64,000 bases of DNA. It comes from Hyphomicrobiales bacterium. Lineage in GTDB: Bacteria > Pseudomonadota > Alphaproteobacteria > Rhizobiales > Rhizobiaceae. Positions within the stretch are counted from its first letter, which is position 1; each line of letters opens with the position of its first letter. The notes below the pieces were generated by a model. The model was not told the origin of the DNA and searched no databases. It saw only the letters and a list, made by a program, of their open reading frames with translations. The position numbers and the translations under genes are program-made. Where the stretch lies: assembly GCA_900469955.1 (NCBI GenBank), contig UBYX01000015.1, positions 19,572-83,571 of the forward strand, written 5' to 3'. Shown piece after piece: positions 21,593 through 30,468 of this stretch.

Positions 21593-22663
21593 CTATTGCA
21601 GTCTGAGAACCTCGTTCCATCGGGCAATCAGCCGTGCCCGTTTGACCTGATCGAGATAAACCATCAGCCCGAGGCTAACAGGCACGGGCTTCAACTGGCC
21701 CCCGAGCATCTCCCGCATTGTCGTGGCGGTGTTGTTGCCGGCCACTTCCGGGCTGACAGCCGGGATCTGCAATTCGCGCGCCATGATCGTCTGACCTTCC
21801 TTGGACATGAAAAACTGCAGATATCTCTTGCCGAGCTCCGGTGTGGTCGCAGCCTGCGGCACCAGGCCGATGCGCGACATGACCACCGTATAATCCTTCG
21901 GCAGGACAATCCCGACATCCGGATACCGGGACGCCCAGTCGGCCGCATAGGAGCCGAGGATGTTGTAGCCGAGTACGAAGCGTCCGTCGGCGACGCGCTC
22001 CAGGATGGCCTCGCTGGTCGAATAAAGCTTGACGCCCGCAGCGCCCATCGCCTGGATCACCGACCAGATGTCTCCGAACTGTTCCTGGTCGCGGGCCATG
22101 AAGAGGAACCCCACTCCCGATCGCTCGATGTCATAGGTACCGATCCGCCCGTAGATCGCGTCGCCCTGTTTTTGAAGGAATTCCACGAACTCCGCCCGTG
22201 TCGAGGGGGGAGGGGACCCCTTGAAGCTGGGTTTGTGGTAGACGAAAACGGCGGGCTCGAAGGTCAGGGCATAGGCGGTGTTGCGCCAGTTGGCCCAGGC
22301 CGGCCATTGGCCGCTCATGGGAAGGTCGCTGCGTTGGGCATAACCGTCGTTGGCGAGCTTCACCTGCAGATCCATTGCGGAGGAAAAGGCGAAGTCCGCG
22401 GTCTTTTTGCCCATGTCCGTTTCTCGTACGATCCGGTCGTAAATCTCGCCCGTCAGCATGTCTTCGTACCGGACCGTCACGTTCGGGTTGGCGTGCTGGA
22501 AGCCGGCGATCATCGGTTTTGCGAGCGGCTCATCGAGCGAGGAATAGACATGCAGGACCGGCGCATCCTCGCGGCCTGAAAGGGCCGGAAACATCGTCGT
22601 GTCCGCGGCTGCGAGGCCGGGCGAGAGCGCAAGACAGAGCAAAGAGAGGAACAGACCTTTCAT
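21593..22663 (-). CDS. ABC-type (iron/PgtC-like) extracellular substrate-binding protein
   Basis: A 356-residue secreted protein with a signal peptide (MKGLFLSLLCLALSPGLAAA). The mature part reads LHVYSSLDEPLAKPMIAGFQ and later TSEAILERVADGRFVLGYNI, typical of the bacterial solute-binding group that includes ferric-ion receptors and PgtC. No ABC permease or ATPase lies nearby. It is directly upstream of tctCBA and close to a TctD/TctE pair. In PgtABC-like systems such an orphan binding protein works with the sensor kinase, and that is the likeliest role here. Confidence 0.75.
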   Translation of the reverse strand: MKGLFLSLLCLALSPGLAAADTTMFPALSGREDAPVLHVYSSLDEPLAKPMIAGFQHANPNVTVRYEDMLTGEIYDRIVRETDMGKKTADFAFSSAMDLQVKLANDGYAQRSDLPMSGQWPAWANWRNTAYALTFEPAVFVYHKPSFKGSPPPSTRAEFVEFLQKQGDAIYGRIGTYDIERSGVGFLFMARDQEQFGDIWSVIQAMGAAGVKLYSTSEAILERVADGRFVLGYNILGSYAADWASRYPDVGIVLPKDYTVVMSRIGLVPQAATTPELGKRYLQFFMSKEGQTIMARELQIPAVSPEVAGNNTATTMREMLGGQLKPVPVSLGLMVYLDQVKRARLIARWNEVLRLQ

Positions 22664-22843
22664 GCGTCAACAATGCCTCACCGATGACGTGGGGACAAGC
22701 CGGCGGCAGGCACGTGGCATTCCCGTCACGGTCATCCGAATGCATTCCGCATCCGCTTGTTTTACTGCCGGACATCCCTACGTTTGGGCGGTCTTTTCCG
22801 CCTTCCGGCAGTGCAACCCACTCAGTTCAACAAGGTCAGATCC

Positions 22844-23353
22844 ATGTCGCTTTCGCTTTACGATATTTCGGTGCCTGTCTTCATTCGCGCATTCGGCAAT
22901 CTCACCGATATTCTCAAGAAAGCGGAGACATTCGCCGATGAGAAGGGCATGGCGCACAAGGAATTGCTGGAGGCTCGGCTGATCGAAGACATGTATTCGC
23001 TTCCCGCCCAAATTCAGCGGGCCAGCGATACGGCCAAATTCGTGCCGGTGCGGGTGGGCCAGTTGGAAAACATACGCATGGCCGATGACGAGCTGACCTT
23101 CGCCGATCTGCATGCCCGGATTGAAAAAACCGTAGCGTTTTTGAAAAGCGTCGACCCGGCCAGCATGGAAGGCCGCGATGAGGCGGAAGTGGTGCTGAAG
23201 ACGCGAAGCGGCTCCACCACCTTCACGGCGAGAAACTATGTTCTCGGCTTCGCAGTTCCGAATTTCTATTTTCATGTGACCACGGCCTACGCGATCCTTC
23301 GTCACAAGGGCGCACCGATCGGCAAGATGGATTATATCGGGCGATCGCAGTAA
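22844..23353 (+). CDS. DUF1993 domain protein
   Basis: A 169-residue soluble protein of the DUF1993 family (MSLSLYDISVPVFIRAFGNLTDIL at the start, FHVTTAYAILRHKGAPIGKMDY near the end). The family is a DinB-like four-helix fold of unknown function with a conserved C-terminal HVTTAYAILR segment. I chose ATG 22844 over an upstream start in a non-conserved extension. It is divergent from the binding-protein gene and lies 71 bp before the response-regulator gene, so it may be in the same transcript as tctDE. Confidence 0.85.
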   Translation: MSLSLYDISVPVFIRAFGNLTDILKKAETFADEKGMAHKELLEARLIEDMYSLPAQIQRASDTAKFVPVRVGQLENIRMADDELTFADLHARIEKTVAFLKSVDPASMEGRDEAEVVLKTRSGSTTFTARNYVLGFAVPNFYFHVTTAYAILRHKGAPIGKMDYIGRSQ

Positions 23354-23424
23354 CCCCTTCAAGCACCTCCGTGACATCCCCGCTTCTGCGCGTTTATAAT
23401 CACGGCCTGAAGTGGGGGGATTTC

Positions 23425-24102
23425 GTGCGCATTCTTCTGGTCGAGGATAATCAGGCGCTGGCCGAAGGTCTGTCGGCGATCCTGCGAAGCAGCGGTTATG
23501 CGGTCGATGCGGTGGCGGACGGTGCTTCCGCCGAGGCCGTCGCGGCAGCCGAAACCTATGATCTGGTGATCCTCGACCTGAACCTGCCGGAAATGGACGG
23601 GCTCGACGTGCTGCGTGCCATGCGCGCACGCGCGAACAAGGCCGCGGTGATGATCCTGACCGCTCGCGGGACACCCGAGGAGCGGGTGCGGGGCCTTGAT
23701 CTCGGTGCCGACGACTACATGATCAAACCTTTCGACATTTCCGAGTTCGAGGCGCGCATCCGGGTGCTCTTGCGCCGGCAAGCGGGCTTGAGAAGCTCGA
23801 TCGTCAATTATGGCGGTATTACATTCGATCTCACGTCCCGGACCTTTTCCAGCCAAGGCGTACCGCTCGATATCCCGGCCCGGGAGGTGGCACTCCTGGA
23901 GCTCCTGTTCCTCCGCGCCGGCAAAGTGGTCTCCAAGGATGCAATCATCGGTTCGTTGAGCGGGTTCGACGACGATCTGTCGGCCAATGCCATCGAGCAA
24001 TATGTAAGCCGCTTGCGCCGCCGCCTCGCGCCCTACGGCCTGACGGTCAAGACCGCTCGCGGTATCGGATATTATCTCGAAACCCTGGCGACCGGCTCAT
24101 GA
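23425..24102 (+). CDS. tctD: OmpR-family response regulator, TctD-like
   Basis: A 225-residue two-domain regulator. The receiver domain starts RILLVEDNQ, with the phosphoacceptor Asp in LVILDLNLPEMDGLD near residue 51 and the conserved Lys in DDYMIKPFD near 101. The C-terminal winged helix ends GYYLETL. A GTG start at 23425 after GGGGGG gives the standard N-terminus; the upstream GTG at 23371 adds 18 unconserved residues. It overlaps the kinase gene by 4 bases (ATGA). It probably controls tctCBA via the repeat at 21517. Confidence 0.88.
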   Translation: MRILLVEDNQALAEGLSAILRSSGYAVDAVADGASAEAVAAAETYDLVILDLNLPEMDGLDVLRAMRARANKAAVMILTARGTPEERVRGLDLGADDYMIKPFDISEFEARIRVLLRRQAGLRSSIVNYGGITFDLTSRTFSSQGVPLDIPAREVALLELLFLRAGKVVSKDAIIGSLSGFDDDLSANAIEQYVSRLRRRLAPYGLTVKTARGIGYYLETLATGS

Positions 24103-25478
24103 CACCGGCCAGTGCCTATTCGCTTCGGCGCCGGCTGCTCGCCTGGCTTCTGCTTGCCACTGCCGTGATCGGCACTGCCGCCATGATCGATACCTGGGAC
24201 GAAGCGGTCGATACGGCCAACGAGGTCTCCGACCGGGTTCTTGCCGGTTCGGCACTCGCCATCGCGGAACGGGTGATCGTTGCCGAAGACGGATCGCTTG
24301 AAGTCGACATTCCCTATGTCGCGCTCGAGATGCTCACTTCCGCCGCGCAGGACCGGGTTTTCTACCGCGTTGACGGACCGCCGGGCACGTTCATCACCGG
24401 CTACCAGAATCTCCCGTCGATACCGCGTCGCGAGGGACAGGCCGCCGCATTCGAAAATGCCACCTTTCGCGGCGAGCCGATCCGTGTTGCTGCGCTTGCG
24501 CGCTCCGCCTCCACCGGCATCAATTCGGTACCCTTCATCGTCACCGTCGCCGAAACCACCATTGCTCGGCAGCAGCTGACACGGACGATCCTCATCCGGT
24601 CGGCCTTGCGCCTGCTTTTCATGATCGCTGGCGCCGCGGTGATCGTTTGGGTGGCGGTGACCTTGTCGCTGCGCCCGCTCTATCGTTTCAGCGAGGCAAT
24701 CGCCGAGCGCAGCCCCGACGATCTCCATCCGATCAGCGAACGGGTGCCGAATGAAGTGCAGGGATTGGTGGATACCGTCAACTCCTTCATGGTGCGGCTT
24801 GAGGGAGCGCTGGAGGCGCTCCGGCATTTCACGGGCAATGCGAGCCATCAGCTACGCACGCCGCTCGCCATCATTCGCACTCAGCTCGCGCTTGCCGGTC
24901 GCGCCATGGATATCGACGTAGCCAAGGAGGCCACCCGCAAGGCTGACGAAGCCGTTGCCGATGCGGAACGTATCCTCGCCCAACTTCTGCTGATGGCGAG
25001 GATCGACGCGACAAGGCGATCGGCCTCGATGCAGGAGATAGACCTGACAGCCTTGGCACAAGGGGTGACCGCCGACCATGTGCCCTTAGCCGCGGAGGCT
25101 GACATCGACCTCGGTTTTGAGGGCGAGGGGGATGTCATGGTTCTCGCCGAGCCGCTGCTGATCGGTGAACTCCTGAAAAACCTGATCGGCAACGCGCTGC
25201 TCTATGCTGGCGCCGGCGCCGAAGTGACGGTTCGGGTCAGGCAGGAGGATAACGTAGCCATGCTGGAGGTGGAGGACAACGGCCCCGGCATCCTCCCGGA
25301 TAAGCAGGCCCAGGTGTTGAAACGCTTCGAACGCGGCGGGACGGAAAAATCCGGCACAGGCCTCGGTCTGCCGATCGTGGAAGAGATCGCCCGCCTCCAC
25401 GGCGCGGCACTGGCTCTCTCACAAGGCCGCGAAGGCAAGGGCTTGAAAGTGCAGATCGCTATTCCGATAGCCGGCTAG
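24099..25478 (+). CDS. tctE: Sensor histidine kinase, TctE-like
   Basis: A 459-residue inner-membrane kinase. A transmembrane segment (residues 10-30) is followed by a 2CSK_N-type periplasmic domain, a second segment near 170-190 and a HAMP-like linker. The H-box is NASHQLRTPLAIIRTQL (His near residue 251), the N-box LLKNLIGNALLYA, and the G-boxes VEDNGPGI and GTGLGLPIVEEIARLH. This architecture is that of TctE, which responds to carboxylates. Its TAG stop overlaps the nagA stop on the opposite strand. Confidence 0.9.
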   Translation: MTPASAYSLRRRLLAWLLLATAVIGTAAMIDTWDEAVDTANEVSDRVLAGSALAIAERVIVAEDGSLEVDIPYVALEMLTSAAQDRVFYRVDGPPGTFITGYQNLPSIPRREGQAAAFENATFRGEPIRVAALARSASTGINSVPFIVTVAETTIARQQLTRTILIRSALRLLFMIAGAAVIVWVAVTLSLRPLYRFSEAIAERSPDDLHPISERVPNEVQGLVDTVNSFMVRLEGALEALRHFTGNASHQLRTPLAIIRTQLALAGRAMDIDVAKEATRKADEAVADAERILAQLLLMARIDATRRSASMQEIDLTALAQGVTADHVPLAAEADIDLGFEGEGDVMVLAEPLLIGELLKNLIGNALLYAGAGAEVTVRVRQEDNVAMLEVEDNGPGILPDKQAQVLKRFERGGTEKSGTGLGLPIVEEIARLHGAALALSQGREGKGLKVQIAIPIAG

Positions 25479-26638
25479 TGATTTTGATAAACCTTGTTGC
25501 CGCCGATCCAGGTGCTCTTCATGTCAAGCTCATCTGTTAGGATCACGAAGTCTGCATCGAAATCTGTCTTCAACGATCCTTTTCGGCCCGAGACCCGAAC
25601 CGCTTCCGCAGGGTAGGCCGAAGCCATCTTGAACGCCTCCTCGAGGGGCAAGCCAAGGGTCCGGTGTACGAAGCGCACGGAAGAGATCATGTCGATATCG
25701 GCACCGGCGAGCGTTCCATCCGCGAGCGTCAGGCGGCCGTCCCGACGCAGGATTTCCCGGCCGTTCAGGCTAAAGCTTTCCAGATCCGTTCCGATCGTGG
25801 ACATGGCATCCGTAACGATGAAGACCTTTCCAGGCCCGGTCTTGGCGTTCAGGGCAACCCGCATCGAAGCGGGGTGCACGTGAATGCCGTCGGCAATCAG
25901 CCCTGCATGGAGCGTGCCGGTGTCCAGCGCGGCTCCGACAAGACCCGGCTCCCGGTGGCCAAGGGGGCTCATCGCGTTGAAAAGATGCGTCACGGTCCGC
26001 ACGCCTGCCTCTGCATAGGCTCTCGCGGTTTCGTAGCTTGTTTCCGTATGGCCGAGGCTGACGGTGAAGCCGGCTTGCGCCAGGCGCCCCGCCTGGTCGA
26101 CCGTCACGTTTTCCGGCGCGATGGTGATCATCATCGCCTCGAACTTCCCCTGGCAGGTCAGGATGAGTTCGATATCCTTTTCTTCCATGGGCCGGACCAG
26201 GCTCGGGTCGTGAGCGCCCTTGCGCGCCACCGATAGATGCGGGCCCTCCAGATGCAGGCCGAGGAATCCGGGGATGTCCTCAGCCTTTGCCTGCTTGCCG
26301 GACGCAACTGCCCTGGCGGTGATTTCCGGCGTGTCGGTGATCAGCGTCGGCAACAGCGCGGTGGTGCCGAACTTCGCGTGAGCTGCGCAGATCTGCCTGA
26401 TGCCTTCCGCAGTCGGCTCCTCGTTCAGCAACACCCCACCGCCGCCATTGACCTGAAGGTCGATGAAGCCAGGCACGATCAGCCCGCCTTCGGCATCGAT
26501 GATTTCCATGTCCGATGGCAGATGCGCTGTCGACTGCAGCGATTCGATCTTGTCGCCAGCGATGACAAGCGCGGCACCGTCATGCCAGATGGTGCCGTCG
26601 AAAATACGGGCACCGGTGATGGCCTTGCGTGTCGTCAT
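25475..26638 (-). CDS. nagA: N-acetylglucosamine-6-phosphate deacetylase
   Basis: A 387-residue amidohydrolase that removes acetate from GlcNAc-6-phosphate to give glucosamine-6-phosphate in the cytoplasm. Motifs are PGFIDLQVNGGGG (around residues 55-67), the metal-ligand Glu in LHLEGPHLS (around 128), GHTETSYE, VTHLFNAMSPLGHREPG, and the catalytic Asp in VTDAMSTIG. Length is normal. The start codon overlaps the SIS-gene stop as ATGA, placing it last in the four-gene arm of the amino-sugar island. Confidence 0.95.
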   Translation of the reverse strand: MTTRKAITGARIFDGTIWHDGAALVIAGDKIESLQSTAHLPSDMEIIDAEGGLIVPGFIDLQVNGGGGVLLNEEPTAEGIRQICAAHAKFGTTALLPTLITDTPEITARAVASGKQAKAEDIPGFLGLHLEGPHLSVARKGAHDPSLVRPMEEKDIELILTCQGKFEAMMITIAPENVTVDQAGRLAQAGFTVSLGHTETSYETARAYAEAGVRTVTHLFNAMSPLGHREPGLVGAALDTGTLHAGLIADGIHVHPASMRVALNAKTGPGKVFIVTDAMSTIGTDLESFSLNGREILRRDGRLTLADGTLAGADIDMISSVRFVHRTLGLPLEEAFKMASAYPAEAVRVSGRKGSLKTDFDADFVILTDELDMKSTWIGGNKVYQNH

Positions 26639-27660
26639 AATGTCTCTGTCACTTTCTTGAGTGCAACAGGCGCGTCCGGATTGAAACCCTTGGCGCGCGA
26701 CCAGGCCTCTACGAAACCGTAGAAAGGCAGGATCAGGGCAAGGGCATCGGTCAGGGGATGGCCGGTCGCGACAAATGGCAACTGCCTGGCTTTCGTCACC
26801 TTGCCGGAAGTGGCGAAGGCAAGCGCCCCCTTGTCGGCCAGGCCGTCGGCGATCTCGACCGCGGAGGCTTCAGCGGCATCGCGTGCAGCAAAGGTCACGA
26901 CGGGAAACCGCTTTTCGACCAGGGCGACCGGTCCATGCAGGACTTCTGCCGCGGAATAGGCTTCCGCATGCATGTTGGACGTCTCTTTGAACTTCAATGC
27001 CGCTTCACTGGCGATCGCCAGCGCCGGACCGCGGCCCAGCATATAGAGGGAGTCGGCCTCGCCGAGTTCCTGTGCAAGCTCATTCCAGTCGAGCTTGACT
27101 GCAGTTTCGAAATGCGATGGCAGATTGCCGATCGCCGCCTTCAGGCTCTCGTCGCCCACCCATTCCGAAAGTAAAACCAGACCCGCGACGATGGAGTTGA
27201 CGAAGGACTTCGTCGCGGCGACCGCAAGCTCCGGCCCCGCATTGATGTTCACGGCTTGGGCAGAGGCGCTGGCGATCGGCGAAGGCAGGGTGTTCGTAAG
27301 CGCGATCGTCACTGCACCGGACTTGGTTGCGGCTTCCGCCATCGCCACGATATCCGGGCTCTTGCCCGATTGGGAAATGGCGATCGCAGCTCCGCCGCCG
27401 AGCTTGAGATTGGCGCCGTAGATGGACGCAAGCGAGGGACCGAGCGAAGCGACGGGTCTGCCGCTCGTGAGTTCCACGGCATATTTGATGAAGGTGGCCG
27501 CGTGGTCGGAGGAGCCGCGCGCAATCGTGATCAGGAACGCCGGATCTTTCTCGCGAAGCGCACGACCTGCGGCGGCAAGTTCGGATTTCGACAGGTCGAG
27601 CAGGCGCGCAACGGCCTCCGGTATCTCGTTGATCTCCTGGCGCATGTGAGTCTGCATCAT
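26635..27660 (-). CDS. SIS-domain glucosamine-6-phosphate deaminase (NagB-II type)
   Basis: A 341-residue protein with two sugar-isomerase (SIS) domains, like the isomerase half of GlmS without the glutaminase half. ITIARGSSDHAATFIKYA near residue 45 and SQSGKSPDIVAMAEAA near 95 are the sugar-phosphate sites; TKSFVNSIVAGL and EVLHGPVALVE follow. Such proteins act as NagB-II deaminases that turn glucosamine-6-phosphate into fructose-6-phosphate and ammonia. The ATG at 27660 is preceded by GAGGACGAG; a longer frame reaches into the gntR gene. Its position between gntR and nagA supports this reaction. Confidence 0.88.
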   Translation of the reverse strand: MMQTHMRQEINEIPEAVARLLDLSKSELAAAGRALREKDPAFLITIARGSSDHAATFIKYAVELTSGRPVASLGPSLASIYGANLKLGGGAAIAISQSGKSPDIVAMAEAATKSGAVTIALTNTLPSPIASASAQAVNINAGPELAVAATKSFVNSIVAGLVLLSEWVGDESLKAAIGNLPSHFETAVKLDWNELAQELGEADSLYMLGRGPALAIASEAALKFKETSNMHAEAYSAAEVLHGPVALVEKRFPVVTFAARDAAEASAVEIADGLADKGALAFATSGKVTKARQLPFVATGHPLTDALALILPFYGFVEAWSRAKGFNPDAPVALKKVTETL

Positions 27661-27673
27661 CTCGTCCTCAACG

Positions 27674-28438
27674 TCATTGTTCGCCAAGCGAAAGCTCGGC
27701 CACGAAATCATAGGCATCGCCGCGATAAAGGGAGCGCGTCAGCTCGACGACGCGGCCGGACGCCAGATAGGAAACGCGCTCGATGGACAGGCCTGCCGCT
27801 CCGATCGGCACCGCCAGCAGTCCTGCATCCGGATCTTTCATGTTGCAGGCGGATATTCGCTGGATGGCCCGCACGGGCCGGGCGTTTTTCTTTTCCAGTT
27901 CCGCGTAAAGAGAGTTGGTAACGGCCGAAGGGTCCGGCAGGAACTCCACCGAAATACTGGCGCGCTCGATGGCAAGCGGCATGTCGTCCGCAATGCGAAG
28001 ACGGCCAAGACGGGCGACCTTGGTTCCCGGCGCCAGTCCCAGCATCATCATTTCTTCGGGAGAAGGATGAAACAGCCCGCGCTCCAGCCATTCGGACCTC
28101 GTTACAAAACCGCGCCGCGCCATGTCTTCGGTGAACGAAGTAAGGCGGGTTAGCGGCTGTTCGACACGCGACAACGGTTTGACCACGAAGGTCCCCGAGC
28201 CGTGTTTGCGGGTGAGCAATCCATCCTTGACGAGGTCGTCCACGGCCTTTCGAACGGTGACGCGACTGACATTGGCATAGTCGGCGAGGTCGCGTTCGGC
28301 CGGCAACGCGTCTCCATGCCCGAGCCTGCCGGTACGGATAGCGTCTTCCAGACTTTGCCGCAGCTTCATGTAGAGCGGTCCGGTGCCGGCTGATTGTAGT
28401 CCATCGAGCGGAAGGATGGCGGCAAGCGTATCGTTCAT
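27674..28438 (-). CDS. GntR family (HutC-type) transcriptional regulator of amino-sugar genes
   Basis: A 254-residue regulator. The winged helix near residues 20-85 contains LPAERDLADYANVSRVTVRKAVDDLVKDGLLTRKHGSGTFV in segments typical of GntR proteins, followed by a UTRA ligand-binding domain (EMMMLGLAPGTKVARLGRLR onward). HutC/NagR-type regulators of this form sense amino-sugar phosphates. ATG 28438 has GGAGG eight bases upstream; the longer frame overlaps the kinase gene. It is the natural binder of the paired operators at 29337 and 29483. Confidence 0.9.
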   Translation of the reverse strand: MNDTLAAILPLDGLQSAGTGPLYMKLRQSLEDAIRTGRLGHGDALPAERDLADYANVSRVTVRKAVDDLVKDGLLTRKHGSGTFVVKPLSRVEQPLTRLTSFTEDMARRGFVTRSEWLERGLFHPSPEEMMMLGLAPGTKVARLGRLRIADDMPLAIERASISVEFLPDPSAVTNSLYAELEKKNARPVRAIQRISACNMKDPDAGLLAVPIGAAGLSIERVSYLASGRVVELTRSLYRGDAYDFVAELSLGEQ

Positions 28439-29319
28439 ACGCGTACCTCCGCCGGGCCATGAGTCTTGACGGCAAGGGTCACCGCACCGGTCAGGGCATC
28501 CGCAAGCGGTTCGGACAATCGCGACCGGTGCCGTTCCGCGAGATACTGCGGATAAAGCGGCGCGAGCCCGCCCAGCAGGCAAAGCCGGCCTCTTCCCTTG
28601 GTGATGGAACTCACCGTATCGAGCGCCTGGTCTATGTCCGCCGCTCCTGTTTTCAGGATGCGAATTGCCGCTTCGTCGCCACGCTGTGCGAATTCGAATA
28701 CCTTGGGCGTATGGCGGCCAAAGTCGCCCGGTTTGGCAAGCCGAGCGAAAGCGACGACATTTTCAGGGTCGTTGCCGAATTCTGCGAGGATCGCTTTCGA
28801 AAGCTCTGTCATCGGGTGGATACGGTCATAGGCAAGCAGGCTCTCCTGCAAAGCTAAGTGGCCGAGACGCGCGCCACTGCCGAGATCGCTGACCTGAAAT
28901 CCCCAGCCGGCGACCGAATGAAGCGTTCCTTCATGCCGGGCGATGTAGACGGTGCCCGTGCCGACAATGCCGATGGCGCCGTCATCGTTTCCGATCGCGC
29001 CTTGCAATGCGATGACGCCGTCCGAGACGATATCCGACTTCTTGAAAGGCAGGCGCGCTTGCACATAGCTGACCGCATCGCCGACATTGTTGCCGGCCAG
29101 GCCAAGGGTGGCGGCAGCGGATGCAAGATCAGGGACAAGTCCGGCATTCTCGAACGCAAAGCGTGCAGCTTCGGTAATATGCTTGAGCGCGGTATCGGGA
29201 TCGGTCAGAATATTGGAGGCACCGCTTTTCCCGCGCCCGACGATCTCGCCCGCCCCATTGGCCAACGCCGCACGGCAGCTCGTTCCCCCTCCGTCGATTC
29301 CGATAAAATAGTCGCCCAT
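28435..29319 (-). CDS. BadF/BadG-type ATPase, N-acetylglucosamine (or N-acetylmuramate) kinase
   Basis: A 294-residue sugar kinase of the ASKHA fold. The phosphate-1 loop is GIDGGGTSCRAAL (from residue 7), the adenosine-binding region includes GTGTVYIA, and GWGFQVSDLGSGARLGHLAL is the block typical of N-acetylhexosamine kinases. It would phosphorylate GlcNAc and/or MurNAc at O6 after import. ATG 29319 with GGAGGTG directly upstream is chosen. Its stop overlaps the gntR start (ATGA). It is the first gene of the leftward arm, under the promoter at 29337-29365. Confidence 0.87.
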   Translation of the reverse strand: MGDYFIGIDGGGTSCRAALANGAGEIVGRGKSGASNILTDPDTALKHITEAARFAFENAGLVPDLASAAATLGLAGNNVGDAVSYVQARLPFKKSDIVSDGVIALQGAIGNDDGAIGIVGTGTVYIARHEGTLHSVAGWGFQVSDLGSGARLGHLALQESLLAYDRIHPMTELSKAILAEFGNDPENVVAFARLAKPGDFGRHTPKVFEFAQRGDEAAIRILKTGAADIDQALDTVSSITKGRGRLCLLGGLAPLYPQYLAERHRSRLSEPLADALTGAVTLAVKTHGPAEVRV

Positions 29320-29336
29320 GGACACCTCCATAACTG

Positions 29337-29365
29337 ATGATACCAAAAAAATACCATTAACCAAG
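29337..29365 (-). promoter_or_regulatory. Leftward promoter with embedded GntR operator (kinase-gntR-SIS-nagA arm)
   Basis: On the minus strand CTTGGT (29365-29360) and TATCAT (29342-29337) are spaced by exactly 17 bases. The spacer and -10 are covered by a 22-bp element with the core CCAAAAAAATACCA on the plus strand, which repeats almost perfectly at 29483-29504. Binding there would occlude RNA polymerase. The predicted start is only about a dozen bases before the kinase ATG, with the GGAGG at the very 5' end. Confidence 0.6.
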
Positions 29366-29475
29366 GCCAATTTGAGTTTTTTGAAATAACTTGAGCTTTC
29401 AGCTTGAAACTTAATATGTTTTTTCCGAATCTCGGCTGTACGGAGCGCCTTTCTTCATAAAAGTTAATTTTCCTT

Positions 29476-29504
29476 CTGGACAATTGGTATTTTTTTGGCA
29501 TCAT
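29476..29504 (+). promoter_or_regulatory. Rightward promoter with embedded GntR operator (murQ-ABC arm)
   Basis: CTGGAC (29476-29481) and CATCAT (29499-29504) are spaced by 17 bases. The spacer carries the same 22-bp element as at 29337, in inverse orientation (20 of 22 bases identical). The layout mirrors the leftward promoter exactly, with operator in spacer and -10. The likely start near 29511 gives a short leader containing GAGGGAG before murQ. Confidence 0.6.
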
Positions 29505-29526
29505 TTTGCACAGAGGGAGAAACCGG

Positions 29527-30441
29527 ATGAGCAATAGCGCCACCGAAGCCAGGCATGGGAAGGCAGATGGGCTTGACACGCGTCAGCCCGCTGAGATCCT
29601 GCAGCTCCTGGCGACTGGTCAGCAGCAGGCGGCGAAGGTCGTTGATCACGCCATACCGGCCATTGCTCAAGCCGCGGATGTCGTGGCGTCGACGTTGAGG
29701 TCCGGAGGCAAGCTTGTTTACGCGGGTGCCGGCAGCTCCGGCCTGATGGCCATGGCGGATGCCCTTGAGCTGCCCGGCACCTATGGCATTCCGCGGGAGC
29801 AGATCGTGCTCCTGCTCGCCGGTGGCATCTCGAGCCTTACCGACATGGAAGGCGCGCCGGAAGACGACGTGGTGCTCGCGGAAAAGGATGCCGAGGTTGT
29901 CGGCCCGGGTGATTGCGTCATTGCGGTGTCGGCAAGCGGTTCGACCCCTTACGCTCTTGTGGTCGCCGATGTTGCCCATCGGCGCGGGGCCCGGGTTGTC
30001 GCCATGGCTAACAATGCCGGCGCCGAACTATTCAGAAAAGCCGATGTTGCGATCCTGCTCGAGACGCCGCCCGAGGTGGTTGCCGGCTCGACGCGCATGG
30101 GCGCCGGCACTGCTCAGAAAATGGCCTTCAACATGCTGTCGACGCTCTCCGCCGTGAAGCTGGGCCATGTCCATGACGGCCACATGGTCAATCTGCGCGC
30201 TGATAACGAGAAGCTGCGTGTCCGGGCCGCGCGTATGGTGGCCGAGATCGCCGACATCGATCTGGAAGAGGCGCGTAGCTGGATCCTGTCCGCTAACGGC
30301 TCGGTGAAGGTGGCGGTTCTGCTTGCTGCCGGCGCACCCGGCGCCGAAGAGGCGAAGGCGCTGCTGGCCCGCTCCGGCGAGGTGCTGCGTCTGGCGTTGG
30401 ACGAGCTGCAGGCAAATAAGAGTTCCATGAAGCGCGCCTGA
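29527..30441 (+). CDS. murQ: N-acetylmuramic acid 6-phosphate etherase
   Basis: A 304-residue SIS-domain enzyme that cleaves the D-lactyl ether of MurNAc-6-phosphate to GlcNAc-6-phosphate and D-lactate. Motifs are LVYAGAGSSGLMAMADALE (around residues 64-82), IAVSASGSTPYA, GSTRMGAGTAQKMAFNMLST and the C-terminal UBA-like helices. ATG 29527 after GAGGGAG is chosen over an upstream start. It feeds the nagA/SIS-deaminase arm transcribed the other way, so the divergent arms form one pathway. Confidence 0.95.
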   Translation: MSNSATEARHGKADGLDTRQPAEILQLLATGQQQAAKVVDHAIPAIAQAADVVASTLRSGGKLVYAGAGSSGLMAMADALELPGTYGIPREQIVLLLAGGISSLTDMEGAPEDDVVLAEKDAEVVGPGDCVIAVSASGSTPYALVVADVAHRRGARVVAMANNAGAELFRKADVAILLETPPEVVAGSTRMGAGTAQKMAFNMLSTLSAVKLGHVHDGHMVNLRADNEKLRVRAARMVAEIADIDLEEARSWILSANGSVKVAVLLAAGAPGAEEAKALLARSGEVLRLALDELQANKSSMKRA

Positions 30442-30468
30442 AGGCGCAACAAAAAGAGGGAGAACATC

